NCBI GenBank assembly: GCA_038227045.1
Contig: JBBRQD010000030.1
Span: forward strand, 1-53,763
Direction of reading: 5' to 3'
Origin: JANXLS01 sp038227045
GTDB lineage: Bacteria > Planctomycetota > SZUA-567 > H5-PLA8
DNA length: 53,763 nucleotides
The notes under the pieces were generated by a model that was given only the letters and a program-made list of their open reading frames with translations, made no database searches and was not told the origin of the DNA. Shown here one piece after another: positions 1 through 8,227 of this stretch (positions are counted from its first letter, which is position 1; every line of letters begins with the position of its first letter). The position numbers were made by a program, and so were the translations under genes.

Positions 1-2
1 AT

Positions 3-113
3 TATCGCGCCGCGCCGGGCAAGTTGAACGAGGCGGTCGAGCAAAGGCGTATTGGGAAGATACGCCGTGCGAGACCAACGAAGTTCAACGCCGCCCGCCG
101 CAAGCGAGAATGA
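3..113 (+). CDS. possible 3' end of an upstream gene (partial)
   Basis: A reading frame is open from the first bases of the window to a TGA at 111-113 and would encode a very basic tail ending in RRKRE. A second frame is also open to a TAG at 119-121, so the choice is not secure. No family is recognisable from 36 residues. Bases 114-234 after it hold no gene; they are AT-rich and lead to the ribosome binding site of the next gene. Confidence 0.22.
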   Translation, partial: YRAAPGKLNEAVEQRRIGKIRRARPTKFNAARRKRE

Positions 114-234
114 TGCTTTAGAAATGCGCGGGTCAATAATCTAATTTCAATTGCCAAAAACACGCCCTTAAGATATTTTACACGCCGCAATATTTGTGTC
201 CGCCCGAGTTCCATATTCTTAGGAGTTGCGACCT

Positions 235-2482
235 ATGCGTTGCGTCACCCTCCTGACTCTCGTCGTGCTCATCGCGCTCGTTCCGTTGCACGCCGAAGAC
301 GCGGATGAAGTCCGCGAAAAAGGCATCACCGCGCTCAAAGATTCGCAGACCAATCCGCGCGCGATCGTCGAGGCCGCACGATTCTTCGTCAAAGCCGCCG
401 CGCTGTATGGCGAAGCCGGCAACGAAGAAAAAAAGCGTTGAGATGAATTCGTTTCTGTACTGGTGCAAGAAAAAGATGACGCTGGCCGACATCGAGCAAT
501 TCACCAAAGGCGGTGAAGACGCCGTCGCCAGCAAACTCGCCGCAGTGGAGAAAGCCGCGCCGAAAGCCGACGATGCGCAAAAATGGTTCGATCGCGCCGA
601 CCAGTTCGCGAAGAAAAACCCCGACGAACACTTGCTGATTGCAGTGCGATTTTTCGAAGTCGCCGATCGATTTAAAGGCTCGGACACCGCGCGGAAGGCC
701 ATGGACTATAGCCTGAAAGAAATGCTCCAGGAAAAATCCGGCACCGTAAAAACGGTCGTGCAGCCCACTCCAATCAAGCCCGCCGAAACCGTGGCGAACC
801 CCGTCGAAATGCGGCCCGTTCCGGGTGCCGACGATATCAAGATGGCTGAGAAGCTCATCAAGGATCTTTTGAAGTCCGACTACGCCAAGACAGATGCCCC
901 CAGCCGACTCGCGCTGGTCGCCAAGCTTCTTCAGCAAGCCGAAGAAAACAAAAACGACGCGGCAGTCGTGTATGTTTGTCTCCATGAATCGCGCGATTTG
1001 GCGGTTCTGGTTGGCGATGTCACGAAGGCGGCGGAAGTTCAAATTCAATTGAGCGATTCGTTCAAGAGCGATTTTGCCGCCATACTGCTTGACCTCAAAA
1101 AATTTGAATTGTCCGCCAAATCGGCGGAGCCCGCCACGGCGCTCGCCGCGCTTTTCGCGTTTGAGGCAGAGAGGGCCTTGGCAGCGGCGGATTACGATCA
1201 GGCGGTGCGCCTCTATTCGCGCGCGGAAGACTTGCTGCCGCTCGCCAAAGACACCGCGCTGAAGGCGCGCTTAAAAACGGAGATTCCGCGCGTGCAGGCG
1301 ATCAAACGCGACAGCGTCGCGGTCCTCGCCGCACAAAAAACACTGGCGGCGAAACCCGATGACGCCGAAGCCAATCTCACCGCCGGAAAATTTGCGCTGC
1401 TGTTGGGCAGAGTGGCGAAGAGCATGGAGTTGCTGGCGAAAAGCAAAGACGTCGTGTTGAGCGGATTGGCCAAGCACGAACTCACCCGGCCGCAAGAGGC
1501 GACCGAACAAACGCTGTTGGCGGAGGAGTGGTTTGACCGGGCGGAGAAGGAGGGCTCGACATATCTAAAGACAGCCATGCAGCAGCGGGCGTCATTCTGG
1601 TACGCCTCGGCTCTGCCGGGATTGACGGGGTTGCCGAAGTTAAAGGTGGAGGGACGGATGAAGGCGCTACCGCAGTCTGTTGCAACCACGGAAACGCCGA
1701 AGGTGCCCGCGCAGGGTACTTGGATGGTTATTTTCCGATCCGACGACCCGGCGAACTGGGACAAAAAAGTAAAAACCGCCACGGATTTTGCGGTCGAAAT
1801 CGCGTCTGTTCCGGATGACATCAAGTTCATCAAAATCACAAAAGTCGATAACTCGGATTTCGTCATCGTCCCGATTGGTAAAGAATTTCTGAGGAAAGAT
1901 GGCGCGTCAGGCGACGGGCGTTTCGGCTGGTGGAACAGTTCAAATCTGGAAGAGGGAGCGTTTCACCTGGGTATCTGGAGCAAAGCAATGCCTATTGCCG
2001 TTGCCAACAAAATCGCTATTAGAGCGCTTTGGTATGCTTCGTGCGGTTGGGGGTTTGGTCACAAGACCGGCGTGAATGGTGGCCAATGGTACGCATGGAA
2101 CGGAAAAGAGATTCACAAAACAGTCTTTGAGATCGCCGTGACACGCAGTGAACTGACAACAGCCGAGCAGCAAGGGCTAAAAGGCAAGGATGAAAAACTC
2201 TCAGAACCAGCGCAATGGTGGGTGGGCCGCTGGGAATTAGAGGACAGATCCGCAATCATTATTAATAAAAATCATTCCGCACTTATTTTCGGAAAAGGAA
2301 GCGCCGATGCGCAAGGAGAATGGGACGTGTCCGATGAAAAGCAATATATCATCCAACGTTCCGGTAGCGTTAGAGAGTTGGACATTTACAAGCGAAAGGA
2401 CGAAAATTCCATTCTGGACGATAAGCGCCGCGTTTGGAAACGTGCTTTAAATGGCGGCGATAAGCGCAGTCCTGGGACGTAA
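235..2482 (+). CDS. secreted helical-repeat protein of unknown function, interrupted by a one-base frameshift
   Basis: The ATG at 235 has an AGGAG ribosome site at 221-225 and begins with a clear signal peptide (MRCVTLLTLVVLIALV, cleavage near HAE). This frame stops at 439-441. The protein continues without a break one base further on, from VEMNSFLYWCKKKMT, to the stop at 2482. Removing one A from the seven-A run at 428-434 joins the two parts as NEEKSVEMNSF. The product would be about 748 residues and exported: an N-terminal half of alpha-helical, TPR-like segments, and a C-terminal part (residue ~480 on) rich in Trp and beta-prone sequence of no family I can name. An internal start such as the ATG at 443 would give a protein without a signal peptide, so the frameshift is either a sequencing error in the homopolymer or a real lesion. 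It is followed by an ECF sigma gene, but 311 bases apart. Confidence 0.6.
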
Positions 2483-2627
2483 AGATGGCAGGCGTGGCCT
2501 AAAAAACAGGTCCATAAGCAAGCCGCCTGATTCAACAACAATCAAAGGGACAGTTGCGTATCGACCGCTCGCGGGGCGGCGGTTGGCCCACTTCTCGCCT
2601 CTCTTTTTTTGAAGAAAAATGACGGTG

Positions 2628-2681
2628 TTCGCTTATCGTAACGATCTTCGCTATAATCACTTTCGTTCGGCGAACCGAACG
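2628..2681 (+). promoter_or_regulatory. sigma-70-type promoter and start-site hairpin before the ECF sigma gene
   Basis: A perfect TATAAT lies at 2652-2657; a weak -35 (TTCGCT at 2628-2633, spacing 18) precedes it. The expected transcription start falls at about 2664, exactly where a 7-bp stem begins (2664-2670 with 2675-2681, loop CGAA). A hairpin at the very 5' end of the message would stabilise it or serve as an operator. The rest of the 2483-2793 gap shows no gene. Confidence 0.4.
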
Positions 2682-2793
2682 TAATCCTAATTAAAATTTT
2701 GATTATTCTTTGCCTTATCCGCAAGTTTGTTTGCCCCACTTCGTTAGCTTATCAGGGCGAATTGCGAAGCGGACGGCACCAGGTTGAAGCCCC

Positions 2794-3333
2794 TTGCACA
2801 CGATTGGTTTTGCCGACGATTCCAGGCAGGGCAACCTGCGCCAGTTTTCGCAGTTCGTTCGCGAACACGAAAATGGTCTGTTCAACTATGTGTTCCGGCT
2901 TGTCGGCAGCAGGGAAGAGGCGGAAGACATCACGCAGGATGCGCTTTTGCAGGCGTATCGGACGTGGAATCAAGTCGATCCGGAAGCGTCGGGCGGCTAT
3001 GTAAAATGGTGTTATCGCATCGCGCGGAATTTGTCGATCGACACGCTGCGCAAGAAGAAGCCGCGGGCGATAGACGACGAGGAATTGGACCGCGCGGCGG
3101 ATACGCGCAGTTTGAAACCGGAAGACATTTACGAGCATCGGGTGCAGAGTTCGACGCTGCGGGAATGTATTCTGGCGCTGGAAGACAAATACCGCGACGT
3201 GTTGATTCTGCGGTATCAGGAAGAATTGAGTTACGAACAGATTGCCGAGATTTTGGAAGTGCCGGTTTCGACGATTGAAACGCGGATTTTTCGAGCCAAG
3301 AAGATGATGCGCGAGAAGTTGGAAAAGTCCTGA
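2794..3333 (+). CDS. ECF-family RNA polymerase sigma factor
   Basis: A 179-residue sigma-70 family protein of the extracytoplasmic-function type. Region 2 spans about residues 24-90 (NYVFRLVGSREEAEDITQD, then the DNA-melting part ending in SIDTLRKKK) and region 4 spans about 120-175 (ECILALEDKYRDVLILRY, followed by the helix-turn-helix YEQIAEILEVPVSTIETRI). It should redirect RNA polymerase to a small regulon. The start is an unusual TTG; an in-frame TGA at 2785-2787 rules out anything further upstream, and no ATG occurs before region 2. The FecR-like membrane protein starts 32 bases downstream, the normal arrangement for a sigma factor and its membrane partner. The family is certain; the signal it answers to is not visible. 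Confidence 0.93.
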   Translation: MHTIGFADDSRQGNLRQFSQFVREHENGLFNYVFRLVGSREEAEDITQDALLQAYRTWNQVDPEASGGYVKWCYRIARNLSIDTLRKKKPRAIDDEELDRAADTRSLKPEDIYEHRVQSSTLRECILALEDKYRDVLILRYQEELSYEQIAEILEVPVSTIETRIFRAKKMMREKLEKS

Positions 3334-3365
3334 AAGTCGAGTCTGAAAAACACACTGTACCTGGA

Positions 3366-5606
3366 ATGAAAATGGACGAATTGACCCTACATCGTTACTT
3401 GGACGGCCGGCTCGACGAGCGCCAGCGGAGCAGCGTGGAGCTGGCGTTGCGCGCCGATCCGGCCGCTCGGCGCACGCTTGACGCGCTGCGCGAAGAGTCG
3501 CGCCTGATTGGCGCGGCGCTGGAAGCGCAGAGCGAGCCGTTGTCCGGAGCGGGGCGCATCGGCGCCCGGGTCGTGGCCACGCTGCACTTGGAAGAGCGTT
3601 CGCGCACCGCCTTCTTGCGGACTCGAAAGTTTGTGCGGCGCGTGGGTTTCGCGGCGGCGCTGGCGGCGGCTCTGACGATCTGCTTTTTGCTGGTAAAGCC
3701 GCGCACTCCGGCGGGATCGGTGCTTTCGGGAACTCACGCAACAATCGCCGTGCACGGCGAAAAGCGCGACGGACAAAAAGGCGCGCACGTATACGACGGC
3801 GATGGAATCTCGACGGAGAAAGGGCAGTTTGTTCGGCTGGGGCTCTCCGGCGCGCAGTCGATCGATGTCGACGAATTTTCCGATCTGGCGATAGAAAAAA
3901 GCGGCGCGGCGCCGGTGCTGCGCATGACGCGCGGACGTATGGGCGTCACGGTGGGCGAAAGCCAGCATTCCGTGCAGATCGAATTGGCCCAGGGCGTCGT
4001 CACCATTCAGCCGGGGACTCGCGCGGATGTCTGGCTGCCGGAGCAGACTGCCGTGCGCCGGCCCGAGATCTTTATGGCACCGGCCGCATTGCCGTCTGCC
4101 GCGGCAACGGCACAAAACGAATCCGCGATCGTGACTGTCTTTAAGGGCTACGCGCAGATTGTGTGCGAGAAAAATGGCCTGAGTTTCAATGTGAAACAGG
4201 GCGTGCGCGCGCAATTTACCAAAACTGGCGTTCAGCCTCGGCTGGTCAACATGGCGGGCTCGCGCGTGCTGGATATGCGCGGAGACGATGGCCTGCATAC
4301 TCGCGACAATATGGCGCCGGTTGAATGGACATTGTTGGGCGTGATGGAAAAACCGCAATTCGAAATGCTGGGGCGCCGCTGGGGCCTGAGTGTTCCGGGC
4401 GGGGCCGGCAACGCGCCGATCGCCGACGCACTCAAACAACTCGACGAGGCGATGCTCGTGCAGCCCCATGCGGCTCGGGCGGAAAAGATTGCCGATGGTC
4501 AGAAGGCATTGCGCCAGGCGTGCGAAACGTTGGCTCAAAATGACGAACGCCGCCGCATGGCGCTGACGCTGGAAGGTCTCGCGCACTTTGAACAGGGCTG
4601 TGCCCGGGTCGCGGCGGGCGGCAAAGAGGGCAGCGATCCCCATGCATCTTTTGAAGCCGCGCGCGTCGCGTTCGATTCCGCTTTGGCGGGAGACGCCGCA
4701 CACAAGGATCCCGCCACGCCGAATGTGCCAGTCGAATGGCGTGGTGCGTATACCGGCGGCAGCGCCGCTCCGGCGTTTGCAAGCCTGCCTATCGAGGCGC
4801 AAGCGGCGCTGACCGCATCGTTTCGGCGCGCCGTGGCGCTGTCGTGGAGCGCTCGGATCATGCCGCCGCAATTGGTCGTGCTGGATTGCGAAGAAGCAAC
4901 CCTCGATATTTCGGAAAAACCGAACACGATGCGCACTGCGGCGGAAGCATTTGCGCAGCTTCACGACGAATTGGGGCACACCGTTGAAAGCCTCGCCGCG
5001 CTATTGGGCGAAGCGATCTGCGATCTGCGGGCCGGCGACGCCCCGTCGCGCCGCAAAGCGCTCGACGCGCTGCATGTGCTCGTGTCAAAACCCATTGCCG
5101 GGACGGATGGCGCCGCGCGCCAGGCATTCGAAGGCATTCGCCAGGCTGCGCTGATCGAACTCGTCCGCATTAACGCGTGCGGCCACGAGGCTCAGAAAAC
5201 GCTCGACGCCGCGCACGATTGCGAATTGATTTTCCCGCTCGACACAAATGCGCCGCAATTCAAAGAACTGCGGGCGTTGTTGATGAAAGGGCTTGAAGCG
5301 CAAAAGACGGCCGCGTTCGCCGAAAAGCGGTATGACAACGCAGTCGAAGCGTGCGACGCGCTGCTGGTCGCGCTCGACGAGGCGGACGGCCATTGGCTCG
5401 ATGCCGGCCAGATCGATCCCCCGAGCGGAGTTCGGCACGTGGGTATCCGGTTGGACCGGCTCGACGCGCTCGTGGGCGCGAAGGACTGGGTGCGGGCGTC
5501 CGGCGAAGGACATCTGCTGAACGGGAATCTTCCTGCCGAATTGTTGCCGCGTTTTAACGCGCTTCAGGCACAAATCCGAACCGCGCAATCCCCCACGAAA
5601 CAATAA
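3366..5606 (+). CDS. giant anti-sigma/FecR-like membrane protein with helical-repeat periplasmic tail
   Basis: A 746-residue protein. Residues 1-90 are a short cytoplasmic region of the anti-sigma type (MDELTLHRYLDGRLDE) lacking the usual zinc-binding HxxxCxxC. One membrane helix lies at about 94-110. Residues ~115-285 resemble a FecR domain (HGEKRDG...KGQFVRLGL...RGRMGV...QIELAQGVVTIQPGTRADV). The remaining 450 residues are Ala-rich and helical, resembling degenerate TPRs, and would sit in the periplasm. It probably binds the upstream ECF sigma factor and transmits an envelope signal. Two ATGs, 3366 and 3372, are possible; the second has GGAA at a better distance. FecR proteins are usually about 300-350 residues, so the long tail is unusual. 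Partner assignment is inferred from adjacency. Confidence 0.75.
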   Translation: MKMDELTLHRYLDGRLDERQRSSVELALRADPAARRTLDALREESRLIGAALEAQSEPLSGAGRIGARVVATLHLEERSRTAFLRTRKFVRRVGFAAALAAALTICFLLVKPRTPAGSVLSGTHATIAVHGEKRDGQKGAHVYDGDGISTEKGQFVRLGLSGAQSIDVDEFSDLAIEKSGAAPVLRMTRGRMGVTVGESQHSVQIELAQGVVTIQPGTRADVWLPEQTAVRRPEIFMAPAALPSAAATAQNESAIVTVFKGYAQIVCEKNGLSFNVKQGVRAQFTKTGVQPRLVNMAGSRVLDMRGDDGLHTRDNMAPVEWTLLGVMEKPQFEMLGRRWGLSVPGGAGNAPIADALKQLDEAMLVQPHAARAEKIADGQKALRQACETLAQNDERRRMALTLEGLAHFEQGCARVAAGGKEGSDPHASFEAARVAFDSALAGDAAHKDPATPNVPVEWRGAYTGGSAAPAFASLPIEAQAALTASFRRAVALSWSARIMPPQLVVLDCEEATLDISEKPNTMRTAAEAFAQLHDELGHTVESLAALLGEAICDLRAGDAPSRRKALDALHVLVSKPIAGTDGAARQAFEGIRQAALIELVRINACGHEAQKTLDAAHDCELIFPLDTNAPQFKELRALLMKGLEAQKTAAFAEKRYDNAVEACDALLVALDEADGHWLDAGQIDPPSGVRHVGIRLDRLDALVGAKDWVRASGEGHLLNGNLPAELLPRFNALQAQIRTAQSPTKQ

Positions 5607-5697
5607 TCAGTACCCCATTTAGCCTTTATGCTGTCTAATACCGCATTGATGAGCTTGGTGTGCAAACTAACTCACAAACACGACGCATTTCCAGACA

Positions 5698-5714
5698 TTG
5701 GCACGCCCCATGCT
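5698..5714 (+). promoter_or_regulatory. putative sigma-54 (-24/-12) promoter
   Basis: TTGGCACG, four C, then ATGCT places GG at 5700-5701 and GC at 5712-5713 with the ten intervening bases required for sigma-54 recognition. It matches the consensus TGGCACG-N4-TTGC except for one base. The expected start is near 5725, about 46 bases before the next gene. No obvious enhancer-binding sites were identified. The rest of the 5607-5770 gap holds nothing else that I can see. Confidence 0.45.
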
Positions 5715-5770
5715 TGTTATCCTTCACGGAAGTAGATGGAGGGATGAAACGAGTTTAGGAGGTTCAGATT

Positions 5771-6331
5771 ATGAGTACTAGATTGGCTATTTTGGTATTG
5801 GCGGCAGTTGCGTCACTACCTCTCTTTGCGGATGTAACCGATGACGCGATCAAGTTGACACAGGCCGGTGCGTCGGCGGACGTTATTGTGGCATGGGCGC
5901 AGCACCAAGGTGGCAGTGCGCTGTCGGCTCAGGACATTTTGCGCTTGAGAGATGCAAAAGTTCCGGATGAAGCCATTACGGCTCTGATGCGCAGCAGTCA
6001 CAGCGCTCCCAGCTCGGCGGTGGTTGAATCGACTCGATACGTAGAGCCGTCGACTACTTCATACGTGTACTCTGACCCGTACTACAGCTCCAGCTATCCA
6101 TACTACTACTCGAGCTACCCGTATTATTCCAGTTATGGATATTATCCGTACCATAGGGGATATTACACTGGCGGTCTAGGCTTGAGTTTTAACTTCGGTA
6201 GCAGTCGTTACGGTGGTAGCAGTCGTTACGGTGGTAGCGGTTATTACGGCGGGAGCGGTTACAGCAGCCACGGATACACCGGCGGTTCGTATAGCCGTGG
6301 AACCGGCGGTGGTTTCCAGTATCACCGGTAA
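5771..6331 (+). CDS. small secreted protein with Tyr/Gly/Ser-rich tail
   Basis: A 186-residue protein with a near-perfect AGGAGGT ribosome site at 5757-5763 and a signal peptide ending near LPLFA/DV. Residues ~22-72 hold two similar helical units (DDAIKLTQAGASADVIVAW and AQDILRLRDAKVPDEAITAL). From about residue 85 it becomes low complexity: repeated YPYYSS segments, then SSRYGG, SSRYGG, SGYYGG, SGYSSHG. Such tails are typical of surface or matrix proteins but do not define a function. It stands alone, with a possible sigma-54 promoter before it and a strong terminator after it, so it is probably a separately regulated, well-translated gene. Confidence 0.8.
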   Translation: MSTRLAILVLAAVASLPLFADVTDDAIKLTQAGASADVIVAWAQHQGGSALSAQDILRLRDAKVPDEAITALMRSSHSAPSSAVVESTRYVEPSTTSYVYSDPYYSSSYPYYYSSYPYYSSYGYYPYHRGYYTGGLGLSFNFGSSRYGGSSRYGGSGYYGGSGYSSHGYTGGSYSRGTGGGFQYHR

Positions 6332-6363
6332 TTTGAGTATGTTGAGAGTTTATTGAGTTCACG

Positions 6364-6392
6364 AAAGCCGCGTCGAATGACGCGGTTTTTTT
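6364..6392 (+). terminator. intrinsic terminator of the secreted Tyr/Gly-rich protein gene
   Basis: A perfect 7-bp stem (CCGCGTC at 6368-6374, GACGCGG at 6379-6385, loop GAAT) is extended by A-T pairs and followed by seven T (6386-6392), 32 bases after the stop codon. Confidence 0.88.
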
Positions 6393-6417
6393 GTGCTTGG
6401 ATACACAGGAAGCGGAT

Positions 6418-7842
6418 TTACACCGCGGCGGGTATCGTCAATTTCTGAGCGATTTCGAGCACGTCCAGCAGCAACTGCTTATTGGAACTGGAAATGTCCG
6501 TGATCGACAGGCTCATTTCCATCGGCAAATCGACGGCCTCTTTCTCGTGCACATAGACGGGCTTGCAGAGCGCGGCGAATTCGTGCGACGGAAACTTGAC
6601 TGAAATATGGACGTACAGTTCGTCGGTCTTGTTAACGCCCATGAGGCTGAAATCGGTGTGCGGGCCTTCGATGCGGAATCCGCCTTCTCCGATGTTCAAG
6701 GTTTGCCCGCAATTGGTGACATCTTCGAGCGGCTCGCCTTGGGACGTGCAGAAGTAATAGGCGGCGGGCAAGGGCAAATTAAAGCGCGGGAAGCGGCGAT
6801 TCGTTTGTACCTTGCCTTCGCCTCCGGCCTCTTCCGGCGGCGCGTTGAGGAGTTGCAGGACCAAGTCTTCTTCGGCGAGAAACACTTCGATGCGTCTGTC
6901 GGTTAGTTTTGCGATTTCCTTGAGCGCCTGCTCCGGAAACGGAGAACTCGCGGCGATGCAGACAATCTTTTCACATGCATCGAATGGCACGAATTCATAG
7001 CGCTTCATGACGTCCAGGGGGAAGATCTCGCGGCAAGCATCCTTAATTTCGGCCTCGCGCAAATCCGTCGCTGGAAGACCGGAGGCGAGTGCCAGCGCGC
7101 GGCACAGTTCGGCAGCGCTGACGATGCCGCGCTTAACCAGGTATTGTCCAAACCGTTCGCGCGAGTTGCGCGACTCTTCGACCGCGTTGTCGACTTGAAT
7201 CTGCGTGAGTTTGCCCATGCGGACAAAGACTTCACCGATGCGCTTGCCCAGATACGGATCTTCCCAGTATTTGCGCGAGGCGCTGCCGAGCGCGAGATCG
7301 CGCTTTGTGGAGGTAATCGGCGCGTTTTTGACAACCATCCCAGGGGCGAATTCCGGAATCGTCACGGTGGTATTTCGTGCGGTGGGCCGGAATGGGGCGG
7401 TGGGCTTTTCAAATTTACGCTTCATTTCCAGGGTAGCAACCGCCTTGGCGGCGGCGCTGGTATCGGCTGTGTTGTTGCGCAACCGCTGAGAGGCCAGCTT
7501 CAAAAGGGCCAATCGAACGACGCCGAAGCGTTTGGGTTCCATGCTGCGGAATTGCAGGCCCAATTCAATGCCGTGAATTCCAGCCTCCCGAACATTGCGA
7601 ATCTCGGCAGTGACGACAAAGCTGTCGAGGTGCGGTGGCGACGACAGCAGCAGTTCCAGGAGCATATTGGGTCTATTGATTCTGTTCCAGACGACTGCGT
7701 CCTTGGCTTCGATGCCAAGGCAGCAGCCTCCTTCACTGAGATTCAAAAGCTTGCAAGGAATGGTGCCCGAACCGTGGGTACGCAGGGTGGCCAAACCGGT
7801 GGAACATCGCACACGGATGGATTGGCGACTGTCTTCTTTCAT
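6418..7842 (-). CDS. PilZ-MshEN-PilZ protein, probable cyclic-di-GMP receptor
   Basis: A 474-residue soluble protein with three domains. An N-terminal PilZ domain carries RxxxR (R6, R10) and NxSxxG (N34, S36, G39). The middle, about 199-333, is an MshEN/GspE-N type domain (RIGEVFVRMGKLTQIQVDNA, FGQYLVKRGIVSAAELCRAL, LASGLPATDL). A C-terminal PilZ domain, about 345-474, has RxxxR (R349, R353) and NIGEGG, with Gly in place of the motif Ser. PilZ and MshEN are both known cyclic-di-GMP-binding folds, so this is probably a multi-site receptor. No ATPase or output domain is attached, so it presumably acts by binding partners. It converges on the preceding gene and has its own promoter. Confidence 0.85.
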   Translation of the reverse strand: MKEDSRQSIRVRCSTGLATLRTHGSGTIPCKLLNLSEGGCCLGIEAKDAVVWNRINRPNMLLELLLSSPPHLDSFVVTAEIRNVREAGIHGIELGLQFRSMEPKRFGVVRLALLKLASQRLRNNTADTSAAAKAVATLEMKRKFEKPTAPFRPTARNTTVTIPEFAPGMVVKNAPITSTKRDLALGSASRKYWEDPYLGKRIGEVFVRMGKLTQIQVDNAVEESRNSRERFGQYLVKRGIVSAAELCRALALASGLPATDLREAEIKDACREIFPLDVMKRYEFVPFDACEKIVCIAASSPFPEQALKEIAKLTDRRIEVFLAEEDLVLQLLNAPPEEAGGEGKVQTNRRFPRFNLPLPAAYYFCTSQGEPLEDVTNCGQTLNIGEGGFRIEGPHTDFSLMGVNKTDELYVHISVKFPSHEFAALCKPVYVHEKEAVDLPMEMSLSITDISSSNKQLLLDVLEIAQKLTIPAAV

Positions 7843-7864
7843 CTCGGATCAGCCCCTCGCCATA

Positions 7865-7892
7865 ATTGTACATTGAGTTGCACAGGATTCAA
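7865..7892 (-). promoter_or_regulatory. sigma-70-type promoter for the PilZ-MshEN-PilZ gene
   Basis: On the minus strand TTGAAT (7892-7887) and TACAAT (7870-7865) are separated by 16 bases. The predicted start is only about 15 bases before the start codon at 7842, giving a very short leader. Match to consensus is 4/6 and 5/6. Confidence 0.4.
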
Positions 7893-8227
7893 GATACCGT
7901 CGCTTTTGACGCCTAATTTTCGGCACCCGCTATAGATAATACGCTTTGGCTTTTAACAAATTTCGCAAAAACTTCAATCTTTATTTCTCAGTTCTTCGCA
8001 ATGTTAGGGAAAGACAAGAAGAGAAGTCGACAAAAAGCGCCGGTTTGCGGCCAGGCTCTGTGTTCTCGGCGACTCCGTGGTGTAGTTTCATTGTGTTTGA
8101 AGATTTTCGAAAAATAGTGTTCCCGTCGCCGAATTGCGCGTTAGAAACAGAGTGCAGTAGCGTCTCTTATATTGAGTGGTATGAACGGTTCGTTAAGATG
8201 CAGTTGGCTTGATGAGGACTTTTTCGC
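7893..8227. other. intergenic region before the pseudo-HtrA gene
   Basis: AT-rich DNA between divergent genes. Going rightward, TTGACG (7906-7911) and TATAGA (7931-7936) could form a weak promoter with a long 19-base spacer. The reading frame at 7946-8212 has no ribosome site or recognisable protein. Nothing else is seen. Confidence 0.3.

Noticed and set aside
424..441. Programmed -1 frameshifting at the A7-G run
   Set aside because: The downstream frame requires +1 (or loss of one A), whereas -1 slippage leads to the third frame.
3387..4979. 530-codon open frame opposite the FecR-like gene
   Set aside because: Shadow frame; the plus-strand protein has a membrane helix and domain pattern and follows its sigma partner.
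7946..8212. 88-codon frame between the PilZ and pseudo-HtrA genes
   Set aside because: No ribosome site, non-ATG start, unremarkable translation; promoter-like DNA is the better explanation.
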